The notes: generated by a model from the letters alone, not told the origin. 64,000 bases of DNA from Osmia lignaria lignaria (GCF_051020975.1 NC_135046.1:6076001-6140000); one strand, 5' to 3'; numbered from the stretch's first letter, positions 13,301 to 27,576 are shown. Made by a program: numbers and translations.

Positions 13301-15468
13301 AGAAATTTATTTAAATTTCCCCATGCTTCCGGCGCTGTCTTGTTCTCCTAATTAATCATCAGGAAGCACGTGTTTTCCAAACGTCAAACGGTGCTTGAAA
13401 AATAATTATCTCTACCGAGTGATCTCTCACGCTAGGCCCATCTACTCTGTTGATTTTAATCTACGTCTGATCTAAGCACATAAGCCCTTATTACACCTGT
13501 AATGGGTTGAAATTCAATGTTGCAGTGGTTTATTTTCAACCGTGCGATTAGAATAGATATCTTTTAATGATGTGTCTATCAATGCTGATGGGTTATTATT
13601 TATTTTACATGGTGGTCTTTCTGTAAGCTTTTCTATTAGCGGAATACACAGAAAGTGCTAAAAATATGAAGAATTCTTTTTAAATGATTCTATTTTTGAT
13701 TTATAATATATATTTTAATTTATAATTTTAACATCTTAACTGTTGAAATGAAAAGCTTGTTAAAATACAATAACAGAACATTTCTGAAAAATGGTAGTCT
13801 TTTAAAAATGTCTTACTGTTAACTGAAGACGTTAAAACGTCTCGATGGTTTATGGACCAGCTTCCGGCACACGTGCATTGTAAATATGCAGGGTACATAG
13901 ATACGTGTGAATGTAAATTAGAGTTAGCTCCGTCCGAGTATTTTTGTTTCAGCTGCCTGCGTGAAAGAACCAACTCGAGGCTGCTTTTGCTTTCGTCTCT
14001 ACCTTCGCTGTTTGTGGTATAGATCGGCTTTACCTTCTCGGTAACGAACTGCAGTATTTCGTGTTCGGTGTTCCGTGTTTCGCATTTTACCACGTCTCGA
14101 CTCAGGAATCGGTGCTTTCGTAAATATTGCCGTCAAAAGTTTTATCAAGACCAGTCGTTTATTCAAAAAATATTTATACGAAGCTGCATCTCATTTCTTA
14201 TTAAAATGTTGCTTAATTAATTAACGCTGTTAACGTTTAGCAAAGTAATAAAAAATTCACTTCCTGGATCAGCTTGTAAGAATCAATGTTTTGCAAATTA
14301 TTCAAAGTAGGTTGCTGTTATATTGTTTATGCAGACTGTGATTAATTATTTATCGGTCGATGACTTTGCCGAGGATCAATCGGCCGATCATTCGAAACGA
14401 CTTTAACGAGAAACGTAGCCAATACCGAGTTTAGGATAGCTTCTGTCCCGAGCGTATTAGCATTACAAATACTTTATGATGAAACTGTCTCCTGTTGGCC
14501 AGGTCGAACAGGAAAGCTGCGAATCTGATCAATGGTGTGCATCGTGCGGAACGTACGGTTGTGCACGGAATTCGCATCACCCTATGGAATATGGAAAATT
14601 AACAATTTCGTGATAGCTATGGAGAAATTGCAATGCGACCAGCGAACATCACCGTCGAATAATAATACGCTTGCATTACAGCTTTTCGTTTTGTTCAACA
14701 TTATGGACACGATGGGTGTATAGTTGTTATTCTAGCGGAAATTATTGTCATTAAGCTCTCTGTATCGCTGACAACGGCGAAGGTTTCTTACTTAGAACAA
14801 TTATTCTGCCAAAGTGTTCAAAGGCAATTATTAGTCGCGTTATAAAATAAATTAAGAAAATTCGAAAAGGCCCAGAGCTTCAGTAATTCTTGGGTCGTTT
14901 ATTGCTTCGATTGTACACGCCAAAATTTAATTATTAATTACCTGGTCGTTTCTTGTACCCACTTCGACTCTCTTATAGTTGCCTTCTACCCTCAATTTTT
15001 CCTCCAATCGAATTCTTACATATCTTCACACCCTACTGAATTTTTCTAAACATTTTCTAAATTATCATTCGCGCGCACACACCCAAGAAGATATTTGAAA
15101 ATAGTGTTCTAGATAAATGTTGTACAACGATGTAACATAAAGCATGCTGTCCCGGAACCATTAGCTTCTCCCCAGTCACGATGATTTGACTGGCCCATTG
15201 GGTAAGTTTCGTGGAACAGAATCGAACGTCGACGAGGAGAAATGGCAGCTCTGTTCAGATAACGATGATAGTTAGTTTTGCGATGCAAGAGGGTACGCGA
15301 GTCGAAAGTTCGCTTGGTGGAAACGAGCGATAAAGCGGACCGGTGACGAGGCATCCTTCTGTCCGTTCATCGAAAACAACGCGGTTCCCCGGCCCGTTGT
15401 TCGATTCACGAAGACCACCGAAATAACGATTAACCGATGCTTTATAAACGGTCTGTCTTCTGTTTCAG
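10380..15468. other. Non-coding DNA upstream of the signal-peptide exon
   Basis: Patches with more CpG lie at about 10,490-11,000, 12,720-13,000, 13,830-14,110, 14,350-14,720 and 15,100-15,468. The last adjoins the signal-peptide exon and may include the promoter or the end of a 5' intron. No other exon could be supported. Confidence 0.45.
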
Positions 15469-15583
15469 GCATGCTATGCGCCAGAAGACTGGAAACAGAG
15501 GATCCCGCGGAAGATGACAGGGTTAAGTAGATAAAAGGAGCAGCTACTTCCATCGACCACGAGGACGATTCATCGCGTTTTCC
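15469..15583 (+). promoter_or_regulatory. Probable 5' UTR part of the signal-peptide exon, with three upstream ORFs
   Basis: A pyrimidine-rich tract ending in CAG (AG at 15,467-15,468) is a good splice acceptor, so the leader exon probably starts at 15,469 and at least one untranslated exon lies further upstream. Three short upstream ORFs lie in the leader: 15,471-15,530 (19 codons), 15,476-15,517 (13 codons) and 15,514-15,534 (6 codons). All end before the main ATG. Alternatively transcription may start inside this GC-richer patch. No TATA box or initiator could be assigned with confidence. Confidence 0.4.
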
Positions 15584-15647
15584 ATGCAGTGCACAATGCT
15601 CTGCCATCGCGTCCTTGTCGTTCTCTTTGCTGTCAACGTGCCAATCG
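15584..15647 (+). CDS. First coding exon (signal peptide) of a DIP/lachesin-family Ig protein
   Basis: The exon encodes 21 residues plus the first base of codon 22. The N-terminus begins MQCTMLCHR and continues into a hydrophobic stretch VLVVLFAVNVPI, which looks like a secretory signal peptide. The ATG at 15,584 is the first one in its frame after an in-frame TAA at 15,524-15,526. The exon ends at a strong GTGAGT donor (15,648) in phase 1, leaving a G. The acceptor at 52,629 opens an exon starting TG, so splicing rebuilds a Val codon and joins the signal peptide directly to the Ig1 N-terminus, as expected for this family. The join is inferred from phase and protein logic. Another upstream exon could supply an alternative start. 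The mature protein would be secreted or membrane-anchored at the neuronal surface. Confidence 0.6.
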
Positions 15648-15660
15648 GTGAGTGGAAAAA

Positions 15661-18600
15661 GTCAACAGTTTCGTTTATCTCTTCTACTATTCCCTTTCTG
15701 CGAGACATTTTTCTCGTTGCTCGTTTCACCATCGCAGTTTTGAAGTTGAATTAAAATTCATAGTTCGCGAATGGACGGTTAATTAACGATGAACGTGGTA
15801 CCCTTTGATCCTTTGATCCTTCGACGGAGATAAGAAGGAACAACGGGATAAATTGGGAAACAAGTTCACGACTTCGGCATACCAATTACCGCCTTTGTAT
15901 GCGGCACAATAGGCAACGTTATTAGTAGAAAACAATGGTGGTAAAATGTAATTGGAAACTTTTATTAATTACAGGAAGTAATATACATTCATAATTTGCA
16001 TTTTATCGACATTGTATGACGTATAAATAGCCGCTCGATAAAAGACAAAGCTCTTTTGTTTGCGTGAAATAGTAAAATGGTCTGCATATATATGCGCGTG
16101 TCGTTTCATCCAAATCGATATTCTCGATTTTTAGCTTTAAAGCTTTGTATGGGTAGAAAAGTGGTGAATGCTTTTCGAAAAGAGAGAAAAGTGCTCTTAT
16201 AAACCATTTCGATTCGATTGCTTTTTCTCTTTATTTTATTTTAAATATTGCACCTTGAACTGAAAATCTATTTTAAAAGATCAGATTTTAGGAATGAAAT
16301 CTTTTGCATATAAAAAGGTATATAATGCTGCTAGAATAATAGATTTCATGAAATATGCCACTGTCAGATTATTAACATAGAATTGCTATTCTACCAGACT
16401 CCTTTAAAGTTGAAGTTGAAAATTCAAATTGCTGTTAAGCTTGGTACATTTTCTAAAGTTCATCGTAACTTCGAAGATGACCTTTTTTAGGTCATCTGGA
16501 AGGTATAAAATCTTTTTTAAGTGTCTCGTTCCACTTTTCTGCTGCCTCGTTTCACTTCTTTAATTCTCATAAAAGATGGTCAGTGACTGTGACTGACAGA
16601 CATTTATTTTTATCTAAATTTGTTTATTGGATAAAAGTAAGACCTTTTTTATGAATTGCAGATACAATTTATTGTAAAATAATATTAGAAAATAATATAA
16701 AAACGTTTGCAAGAATATTTTTAAAAATAAGTCATTTTGGGTGCATAGCAATAGAAACATCTTTATTTATTTTCCTCATTAGAAACGTGTAAGATTATTT
16801 ATTTTATTTTCAAAGTATTTATGAAAAAATTTTGCATGTATCTGTCGATTCGAATAATTTTACGGGAAATGATGCACATTTTTTCATATATGGATACTAT
16901 CAGGATGTGATAAATGGACCAGCTGAGTGGCTTTTATACCGCGTCACACACGTATGACTTCTATTTTATATTTTTTAATTTTTTAATATAAGCTTTCAGT
17001 ATTTTAATAAATTTAACATATCTTTTTAAATCCATTAAATCTTCAATCGCACATAAACAAATTATTAAAATTCTACGACAGATCAAAAATATATTATCGT
17101 GGTACAGTAGGGTATACGTCGAAGTCAATCATCAAATAGTTCTCGCGTAGGTTGGAAATTGAAGCGCAATCAGGCGCGTGTTCCATCGCGCAAAAGCAGT
17201 TAGCTCCGTAATTTCGCAGATCGCCAGGACCGGAATTGGATATCAATTCGAATCGCAGTTCACGGATTGCGTTCGACACAGTTGGCTCGAGCGAAAGCCG
17301 CTTCCGAGAGCTGACGTCCGATGCAGATGCATGGGAGAAACGGTGCCAAATTCGAGCCAGAGGAAACGTGTATTTCGGATATACCGGGACCCGGGTAACC
17401 GGAAGCGATGTCGCTCCGGTCAACTTCTGGTCTTGATGTTTATTCGGTGAAAACGAGTAGAAACGGTGCCGACAACTGGCCTTGTCATTCGCGAATTAAT
17501 TTACCATTCCCGAAGGCTGGTACCTTCGCCTCTTCGGCAACACGTAAAGGAACTACGTGCAACCCCTTCAGGCGTGTTCCTCTTTTCGTAGAAGAGAATA
17601 GATCCGACTGGATCGTATGGAATTCGAATCAAGTTCATTTGGTCGAGCTGTTTAATTCTCGACCGGTGAAAATAAAGCGTTGTATCTTTGTCCAACCACC
17701 TTTTGTCTCTTTGCTGACAGGAATTCTTGGGATGGATAGTGGGTTACTTTGAAGCACGGTTCCAATGATTAGATAAGTTCGCGGTGAATGGCTCTCACCT
17801 GTACGATGGAACAGGTTTAGGTTGATAGAAAAATAATTAAATAAGTTTGGTCGGTGGTACGGAGATCACTGAACTAGAGGCAAGCTTCTTTGAGAATAGA
17901 GTTAGTGGGATTAAAGGTGTAATAGGTTTATAAAGGGAGTAGGTGACTTGGAATAAGTTTTTTAAACTGCAAGAGCATGGGAAATTTTATTTTTTTTTTT
18001 AAATTATAATGGTAGCAGATTTTAAGAACATTTATTAAACAATATCTGTCACATAATGGATAAATGGATAAATGGACGTGGAGAGATCTGAGGTAATAAT
18101 TTTGATAAATGAATCTGGGAAACTTTAGTAAGTGGGATTTGTAAGATGATCATTCAACAACTTTAAAATTTAATAACTATATTTAATGCTAAATTGTTCA
18201 AGGTTTCAAGTTATTTTACTTATTAACACATTTGCAATCAACACTTAATTAGAGATTTATCCATTACAATCTACTTCCTCTTTTTTTTCTTCATGCCATT
18301 TATGTACTAATAGTAGTTTTTAGGTCATGAAACATAATATTATGCAATTAATATAGTATATAATCAAATTCGTGATGGCTAATCTCATGTTCCACTAGCA
18401 TCTTAATAAATGCAATCCAACCTCAGATTAGTTGACGATTCTGTTATATCTGCAATATATATATACAATATCTCTATGATGCAGCGTCCTATGTCAACAT
18501 TATATTGCAATCAGTGTTAGGACTGTTGAATTTATGGTCGACTAAATCCACAAATTACTACTATGCGAGTAGTATGTAACTCTCAGTCGTGGACATAGAC

Positions 18601-21180
18601 ACAAATATTTATGACATAACCACTTTTGATAACACTATTTAGTAAATTACAGAGTTACCTATTTCAAAAGCTGCTAATTAAAATAATTTTGAAAATCAAA
18701 TTTTTTACTAGCTAAGATTTTTAATGAAAAGCAAATTAATTAATAACCTGTTATAGTACAAAGGTTTACTGATTACCTTACAATTGACATAATCTAAATA
18801 ATTAATTATTAAAGAAAAAAGAAAATTATCATTCGAATGAACATCGTATCGACGAAAAGATCAGAATAGCTCCAAGCAAATTTCTTCAAACTTATAAATG
18901 CACGGTCGTCTAGGAAAACGCTTTTCTTCATTGTTTCCGTCGGGGAACACCTGTTTGCTTTTCCCGCGATATTTACCAGTCAGCATCGTTCACGGTGATA
19001 AGCTGTATCCGTCCGCCCAGGAGGATGTTACTTTCTCCTCCAGACGTCCGGAAGTGGAGGATCCGATGGAGAATTGAATCTCGAGCAGTATCGAGGGAGA
19101 ACGGTCGAGGAAGAAGGTCGAAGGTTGATGTAGGGAACTGAAAGAGAGAGATAGTAGGAGAAATTGAGAGTCCTATCTCTTGGCCGGCAGATAAGATTGT
19201 TTGTCCATACTCTGGATCAGCGTCGGTCTCGTCGATTGTTCCACAAAAAACACCGGCTTCCTTCTCTTTCTCTCTTTCTTATCTAGAAACAACGACCTTT
19301 CCGGCCAAATTGGTTGGCTCGGCTGGAAGTCTAGTAAAACGTGATTAATCGCCCGCTTCCTTTCGCGGCATGTATCCAACTCGAGGCAGAGGGCACCAAC
19401 ACCGTCGTTCGCTATCACCGCCAACGGGCGCGAGCACGCTTTACTCTATATAGTGATAATCGGATAACTGCGGTCCAGAACTCAATTGGGTTTCAGCCTC
19501 GAAGGGTCAGTCTCGCGCGTTCCTTTCCACCCCTCGTTGCAAGATGAAGAGAAAGAACCAGGGGGAAAAAGTAAGCGGGGAAAAGTATACGTTCGTTTAG
19601 CTGGTTACACCAGTCAGCTTCCAGTTTTACTTCTTGCAAGAAGAAGAATCATTTCGTTGATCGTTCGCGGAAACGAACGCTAGTAAACCATTGTCTGAAC
19701 GAATTAAACTTACTGGTACCTGGGGGTTTTTTCTTCGGATGCGGGAACCATATGGAGGGTGGAAGGAAAGGCAAAATGTCGGGATTTTGTTTTTCTTTTG
19801 AAAATAAGATCACGAAATCATTTGTTGAAATATCATTTTTATATACTACTAATTATCACATTCATTTTTGTGAAATTAGTTTCAGATTGAAAGGTAGCTA
19901 TTGCGAATAAAAGTAAAAATTTTCATGGTATCTCTGATACTTTAATGTGCGCACGTTTTTTTTAATCAAGGGACTGTAGCTATCCATAATAGCAGAGAGG
20001 TTAATCTATGAGATTTCTTTATTTTTGAAAATCATAAAATCGTAGGATTTTCCTTGATTTTTGTTTTATTTCTGACACAGCATCTATTATACATTTTTCT
20101 AAATTAATCAATCATTATATTAGTATTCTTGATTTTCAAGTTTTTGATGAAACTTCCTTTATCCATTGATACCGTTCAGCTATGTATTGAAATGGAGTAT
20201 CAAAAATACCTCTATTGTTTGTATTATTGATTGGTGAAATAGTATGCATTGTACAGCGAAAGATATTGATATTCATTGTTCCAATATGCGCTAATCCATA
20301 AAGGGACAAATTTTTATTCATACCGTCAGAGTGAAAACAAAAAGAAGGGAAAAATGTTTGTATTGTTTTAAGTACGTCCATCGATAAGGACTTTATTGAT
20401 TTCTATTTAAATCCAATAGCTTTCATCACTTTATGCAGGTTGGTCGCAATTTAGCACGCCTTGTGAATAATTAAATTCGAACAGGCCGTCGTAATAAACC
20501 TATTGAACGGTTATAAATCAACGTTTGAAATTATTAAATACGGTTGCCACGCGTAAGGGGTTATTTATACCAACACAGAGGAAGCTTCTAATTACTTTTG
20601 CTTTAATTAAAGAGATGAAAGGACCGTTCGCCTGTAACCATAAAATCACTTTATAACGAAATTGAGAGAGATTTCATTAAAAACAGAATAGACAATGAAC
20701 GGGTCTAATTTCACCTTGTCGAATTACGCGATGACATTCTAATGCCTATGTATTAACACACATTATTATGAATAATTTATTCATTACTTTAATGTGTAAC
20801 AATTAATTCATGAAAATTTATGAAAATTACATAGTGTTTCTATTTTACACACTTCAATTTATTTTACAAGTAATTAACATCTCTGTTTAAACAAAAATAA
20901 AATTAAAAATAGTTTTAGTATAAAATTAGATTTATTAGTCTGCAAAATTATATCAAATCCCCCAAAAATGTAAGCAAAGTAGGCCTTAAGGTAATATAAA
21001 CAAACAAAACTGATACCAGAAGAAAAATATTTATTAAATAATTATTAAAAATACAAAATTACATAAATATTGCCATTGAATTTATACCATATCTTTATTT
21101 TAACAAAATCATAAAAATTTACTTAGGAACGATAAAAATCACTCAAAGGAAAGAAGGACCGATAGAAAAGGAAAAACACT
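15661..21180. other. 5' part of the large intron
   Basis: GC-richer islands at about 17,100-17,760 and 18,900-19,760 have overlapping short frames on both strands and no recognised protein. Otherwise AT-rich. Islands close behind a first exon in a long intron are plausible enhancer positions; that is inference. Confidence 0.4.
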
Positions 21181-21885
21181 AGTGTAAGCAAATTATTTTA
21201 GCGTAGCTCGAAAGGTTAAACGCTTGCAACATGCTGCTTGACAGCAAGGGTTCGACGAGTTACGCTATTGACACACTCGAAGGTATCTCCTCGAGACGAC
21301 GAACGCTAAACGTAGTTTCAACGGCAGTAACTGTGTCTGTTGTCTTCTCTTCTCTATAGTCGGTTGAAACGAGAGGAACAGATAGAAGGAGAAAGGGGTG
21401 ACGTCGCACACAGACGCGGGTGTAACGCTGCTTCGCTGTTTACACGCATTCTGTTCGCCATTGATCCTCTTTGCACGGAGCCGTGGGTAGTTCGGTTCCC
21501 GTTCCCATCGCTCTTGGGATTGTTTATAAGACTTCCGGTAGTTGCCGCGCTTTTCAAAGCTCACCCTCCACGGCTCCGCGTTCGTCTCTTTCTTTCTTAA
21601 CCGCTCTGTCTCTCCTCTTACACCATCATCCCTTCTGCTCTCTGTCTGTCGTTGTACGTCCCTGTCGTCGTTGCAGCAACTCGATGCCAGACAACAAGGG
21701 AGATTGTATGTATTACCTCGCCTGTCTGCCGCACGCTTGCCTTGGCTCTTCCCAATCTACTTTCGAATCTCGCCACGACCGATACAAGGCAGCCCGCTCG
21801 CAATGCAATCCGATCAAATCGAACCCGACCCGTGTTCTGTCACGAACCTGAAATCCACCGCAACCTACCGCACTTGCGTGTATAC
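21181..21885. other. CpG-rich island in the intron
   Basis: One of the most GC- and CpG-rich stretches of the window, bounded on both sides by AT-rich DNA. It has open frames up to 170 codons in several frames at once, none with recognisable domains. It includes a pyrimidine-rich tract ending GTTGCAG at about 21,677, which could serve as a splice acceptor. An enhancer, an alternative promoter or a non-coding RNA exon are possible. Confidence 0.3.
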
Positions 21886-24040
21886 AGGCTGTTTAAAAAA
21901 AAAAAAAAGAAAAAAAGAAAAGAACTCTAAATTTGGAGACAGAGGAATAAGGTTGAACTATACTCGTTTTGGTAGTGAACGTGTCGCATACGTGTGTCCA
22001 AACATAATTGTCATAGTGATTTATAATTTTGTGAATATAGCGTTAAATTCTTGATACAAAACACAGCTATGAGTGTAGCCAGTAAATATTTATAATATTA
22101 TTTAAAAAAAATGGAATTATTACTTTTTTTATTTTAAATTAATAATACTCTGTGCAAGCTTTAGAATGCTCCGCCCCCAAAGGGTTAACAAAGATTCATT
22201 AAATATAGGATGTTTAAATAAAGGAAGGATTCCAGGATTTTGAGATTCAAGAATAGAGTAAAACTAGATAGATTGAACTATGCTAATTTTGTCATTTTTA
22301 ACTTCAGTAAGGATTCATAAGGATTTATCGTCATTGCCTTTAGTATTACACTTTTTAAATTACTATTATGCTTTCTGCAAGTCAGAATCATTCTACAAAG
22401 AAATGATATATCATTTTTTAGTATCTCGCAAGATTGCAGTTACTGCAATTTTTATACTTTTTATTTTTATTCCTCTGGTAAAATTTAATATTCCTTCTGC
22501 GTACTTATGTTTACCAAGGAAAGCTGAACTGTTACGTGTGCTACAGAGAATTTTATCCCCTCGATCTTTTTATCCGCTTTAAAAATTGCGCTGTTCGTGT
22601 AATTTTCATTTCAGTTTACCATTTCGTAATTATGGATTCTTAATTTTTTATTAATTAGCATCAAACGGTCAATAAGATCATATCTTTTATATTCATTTTG
22701 AGAAATTAATAAGCTATTAAATTCCTCCGCTATTAATAATAGCAAATGAAACATATTTACACGGTTGTCGCGAGTAATTGTAATTTCCGGGGAGTTTTTT
22801 AATCAGAGGTGTAAACGAGAACACGAAAGGTGTATGTAAATGTTAATTATGTAATATATTTTGTTGCACTGAACGCAGAAAGTTTATTGCGACATAAAAC
22901 GAAATGTACATTTCTAGCAACTTAATAGAATTTATTTTATTCGCAACCTACTCTTCAGTTAATTCAATTCCTTTTTTAACAATATTTTTGTGTCTCCACA
23001 AAAACGTAATGTTTTATTATTTTATGGTAGAATTAGTAGTCTACAAATGTCTATCATTATTAAAATGTAATCAAACAATAAATCGGGATATTTTGAACAA
23101 CAGAGTAGTAATTATGTAGCATTTCAAAGTTAGCTTTATTAAATTTAATCCTTTGATAAAATTAAGAGCCGTCCTCTGTTTTAAGCAGCTTCCAAGTATC
23201 TCGTAATCATACTCTGTTCCTTTGTTCAACATTTAAGGTACCTTATTTTTCTTTTAAAACAGCCTTGTTGGAGGTGTAATTTGTTTCTGTTGCTTTGTAC
23301 GTTTCTCAGTCTTTTTCTCTTTCGTCTTCTTCTTCCCTTCTTTTTTTTCTAATATTTTCCGAGACTGCATTTCAAAATTACGTATTTCCTTCCCTCGGAT
23401 TCTGTAATTTTCTTCTTGAACAGCATTGCTGTCGTGTGATCTATTTTCTCCGCTATTTTATTATCCTACGCTTCCTTCCTTTTTCACTCGTTTTTCCACC
23501 GACAGTTTTTAATTTTCTTTTGCAATCCCCCTTTATCAGGATATACACTTTTCTCGGATTTTTCCCTTCTAGAAGATTCTCTCCTACTACAGCGTTCTAG
23601 ATTTATTCTTAAATTCGCATTTTTAACTTGCTTCACTTATAACTATGTAGACAGATTTTTTTTTTTATTTATTGCTATACCATTGGTATGATAATATTTA
23701 GATACACAAAAAGGATTTTAGTAATCAGAAGGTTATTTTAGAAATTAATTATTCTTTGCAATATAAAAAGAGTTTCTTATTAATCAATTTAAATTCCTAA
23801 TTTTATAAATAGTATAATTGATTTTAAAACCAATCTAATTTAAGCCAATCTAATTTAATTTGAAAACAAAATTTAAATTCAAAACAAAAGTAATTTAATT
23901 GTTAAATTGTGACGCTATCTTAAAGTGACGTCTAATATTTTCTAATGACAATTAATTAATATTCTGTTTTCTATAATATTTTTTATGAAGGTATAGATAA
24001 TTATAATAAAAGGAACATCAACATCTCCGTATCCTCAATG
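21886..24040. other. AT-rich intron
   Basis: It begins with a long A-rich run near 21,895. Two loosely similar segments, each ending TTGAACTAT(A/G)CT, lie about 320 bp apart (21,951 and 22,274). A short motif AAAGGGTTAAC occurs near 22,179. No gene seen. Confidence 0.45.
23830..23859 (+). repeat. 15-bp tandem duplication
   Basis: CCAATCTAATTTAAG is followed directly by CCAATCTAATTTAAT. Surroundings are AT-rich intron. Confidence 0.8.
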
Positions 24041-27000
24041 GAACTTAAACTGTGGAATGTCATGGAAGCAACAAATTCTGCAGCAGGCACAGAAAATCGT
24101 TTGCTTTACCATGACGGCGATCGTAATTCGAAAATCGTCGTTATCAAACTGTACAGGTGAGAAGATAGGGAAGGAAGGCGGACACGAAGGGAAATCCTTT
24201 TCCGTAGTCATATCCTTCTTTCTATTGCTATGTATGATGCACGGGCCCCGTGCACACGTTGCATTATGCATCGCGTGATAATGCAAGCCTGAGGGGTTAA
24301 CGCCAGATTCGCGAATTCCTTTTGGCTGTTTTGCAATATCGTTGGATACGGTTCTCGGTCCCTCCTTTGGCCCAGGGAATCGTTTTACCAGCGCGTTCTC
24401 ATCGCCACGTACACATATATCTACTTAACACGTGATCCTGGCGGGGCAAACTGGTTGGCAGGATGTTCACGTACGATCGGAGAAACCGTTTCTAGTTCGC
24501 TCGTTTTCTGATTATGAAATTATATGGTGCCCCTGAGAATCGACGCCTCAGGATTACGCGGAGACGTCGCGAATCTTTTTAGACGAGCGCTGACGCGTTC
24601 TATTTCCGGTTATACCGTCGTTCGTGTTTCCACGTATCATCCTTCTTTCACGGCTGAGACACCTTAATCCGACCGGCCCGTGTAATAAAACAGTTTGCCG
24701 TTGTCGGAGGAAATTTCTTCGTCCTCTTCGATGACTGGGCAACCTTTTGTCGACGGAGGTACGTGTTTCAATTTTTGCTGATTAACCGCACGTATTTCTT
24801 GAGGGAAGCATGCTCCGTCGTCAATGTTTAGACACTGTGGAACACCCAATGGGATAATTAGAATTTTTTAGAGGTGGGCCATCTCCCTTAGCTTTATTAG
24901 GAGTGTTGAGTGTTTAATATTTGCGTTTTGCAAGATTTTACAGGACAAGTTTGTCATTTTAGAAACTTAGAATTTTAGAATCTTAGAAATGTGTAGGGGT
25001 CAAATATTTTGGGGGGTTCTAGGCCTACCCTTAACCTTACCTAATGATACCACTGGGCCGACAGCGACCGAGTATTAACCACCGGCACCAAAAGACACAT
25101 ATGGGTGGTGTGCAAATGTTAATTTGAGAAAACCACGTGAAAATACTTTGAATAGTTAGCTTTGACCAATGTAACTATCGAACAAATCATAGGCGAAGAG
25201 GTTAAACTATCTAAATTAAAAAAATAAACTTCCTTGTAGACGTTCATAATCGAGGCTAAATAACGAAACACACGAGTCCGTCGACGGATAATCTTTCCAG
25301 CGACGCCATTAACGACACATTTACGAGCGCCGTCGTCGTCTTGCAGTGTTTTCTTTTATCTCGGCTTAAACAAGAACGCAAAGGATCTTCCGTGCGGCAG
25401 CTTAAACGATTTTCTCACGCCGTATTTACGTGGATGAGCGATCTCGCGTTGATGAAGGGACCGAGCCTCGGCGAGGGTGGATGAGATACAATCGGGACGC
25501 GGACTAATAAGAGAATAATGAGAGTGAAAGAGGACTAACCGCTTGTTTTCCACGGAAAACTTTCCCTCTATTGCTGATAATGCTTTTTTCTATAGGCCAT
25601 AATTTCGTTTAAGACCGTTTGAAGCCGTTTCTCACGGAATTAATAAACCTCGCGCGTAATTGGAAACGCGAAAGGGAAATCTTTCCCTGTCTCGCGATTT
25701 GATTGCTTTAACCGAGAAAAATAATGGAAAGCTGTTGGTTGGATAACCGATTGCGTATCGTTCCTGTGTTACTCTGAATGAATAATTTGTTCCGGCAATG
25801 TACTGAGTTTCATTTGAAATCACTTTTGGAATGATTTATTTGATACAAAAAGATGAAATCGACAATGAGATTTATTAAGATTTCAATGGTCAGCAAACCT
25901 GAATAATCGTACTAAAATGAAGACACATTAAATTAACATAGGTATGGAGTTGTATAATAATATGAATTCTTAGCATTTATTTCTTTTCTTTTTTCAAAAT
26001 AAAACTGTTTTCCACATAGCTATTTTTTAGATATTAGATATTATTTTCGTCTAAATGCAATTTACAATTACTATTTTAAATTAATCTTAATTAGTGAAGG
26101 TAATGTTACTGTTCCAAACTTTAGAACAGTGACTAATTTGAGAAGGTTAGTACATATATTTACAACCTAGAAGAGTATAAATTCTACTTACCTAGAAGCT
26201 TGTTTGTCTGACTATAAATCGCAAGTAGATTGGGAAAGTTTTTTATCAGATCGTTACGTAGTTTACATAATTCTCTCGTTATATTACAAATTATGCTTAT
26301 CAGTTTACAGAATTGTGTATTCGATCGTCTACAATAAATAGTTAACTACTTTCCATCGAATGAACTGTTTTTATTTTCATCTTGTTATAAAACAGACTTT
26401 TGTTCAAAAACTTGCAAAGAAAATTGAAATTTTTCACTTTAATATTAATAATTCAAAGTAACACACTGCTGTATGTTTTCAAACAATTTAGATGTCCATG
26501 TGACACTAAATCTAATAAAAAGAAAAACGTACAAATATGAACGCCGGTAATAAAAAGCTAAATTGAATCGCACCCTTGGAAAATCATTTTCATTCACGAA
26601 GATGTACGAAGGGGTGCGATAAAAACGCGACACCGTTACCATCCGAGGAATTGCGATAGAAGGGAAGGAACGAATATGTAATGTAACATTACCGTCAGTA
26701 TTAGAGGTGGAGTATGTAAAGTAAGGACGTATTACCAATTTCGAGGAGCATAAATAATTCCGACGGAGGGGGGGCATAGTAAGATGAGCCAGACGATCCG
26801 GCGAGCAATTTTCCAAATTAGAAGACTCTCCTTCCTGACGCGATAACGTGTGAACATTCTCGACGAGCCTCGCTCCTCCTCTCCTAGACAGGCCGAGTAT
26901 TCGAGCCGATGATAAGGCGCGTTTTGAACGAACGAAGGTATGCCGTGTTCCGTCACGGGACAGAAGGTAGAAAAATATAGTTTAAAAAATAATTTTATAA

Positions 27001-27576
27001 TAAAACTCAAAATCAAAACCGAATTAAAATTTCTGGACCCCTTTTGAGGGCTCCTTTAATCAAGAAAATTGATTCAAATATTAACATTTATTCCAAATAA
27101 GATCAAATAACATTCGAGTTATGGTATAAAAATAGGGCTGGCGATTTTTGAGCTTCCATCGGGCGGTGTATTTTGAAATATTTGACGACGTAGTGGTCGT
27201 TGAGAACCTCTACGAAAGATGGTCTATCTTGCGTAAAAGCGTAACAAGACTATGGGGCGAGGCGAAGAGGAAGACATCAGTCAGCGGTAGAAACGACCCT
27301 CCGCTATCAACGCCAGCCGGTAGACAGGTAAAGGCCGGTACGAGTAGGAAATGGGCGAACGTAAAACGCGAGCAGGCCAAGGAATAACGAGAGTACGATC
27401 CCGGGCCAGGGGATATGACGTAATACAATATGTGCGGTGTCGTCTGTCCCAACCCATTTGTTCGTTCGCGGCCGTGCCGCCTCGGAAAAACGTTCCGTAG
27501 TCCGTCCGATCCATGTGTCGTGGCGAACATGGGCTCGAAAAAGGAGACGGCTACAGTGAACAGGGGAAAAGGGAAA

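Noticed and set aside
24057..24156. Alternative first coding exon ending at a phase-1 GTGAGA donor
   Set aside because: Phase would fit the Ig1 exon, but the encoded N-terminus lacks a clear signal peptide, and a phase match occurs by chance one time in three.
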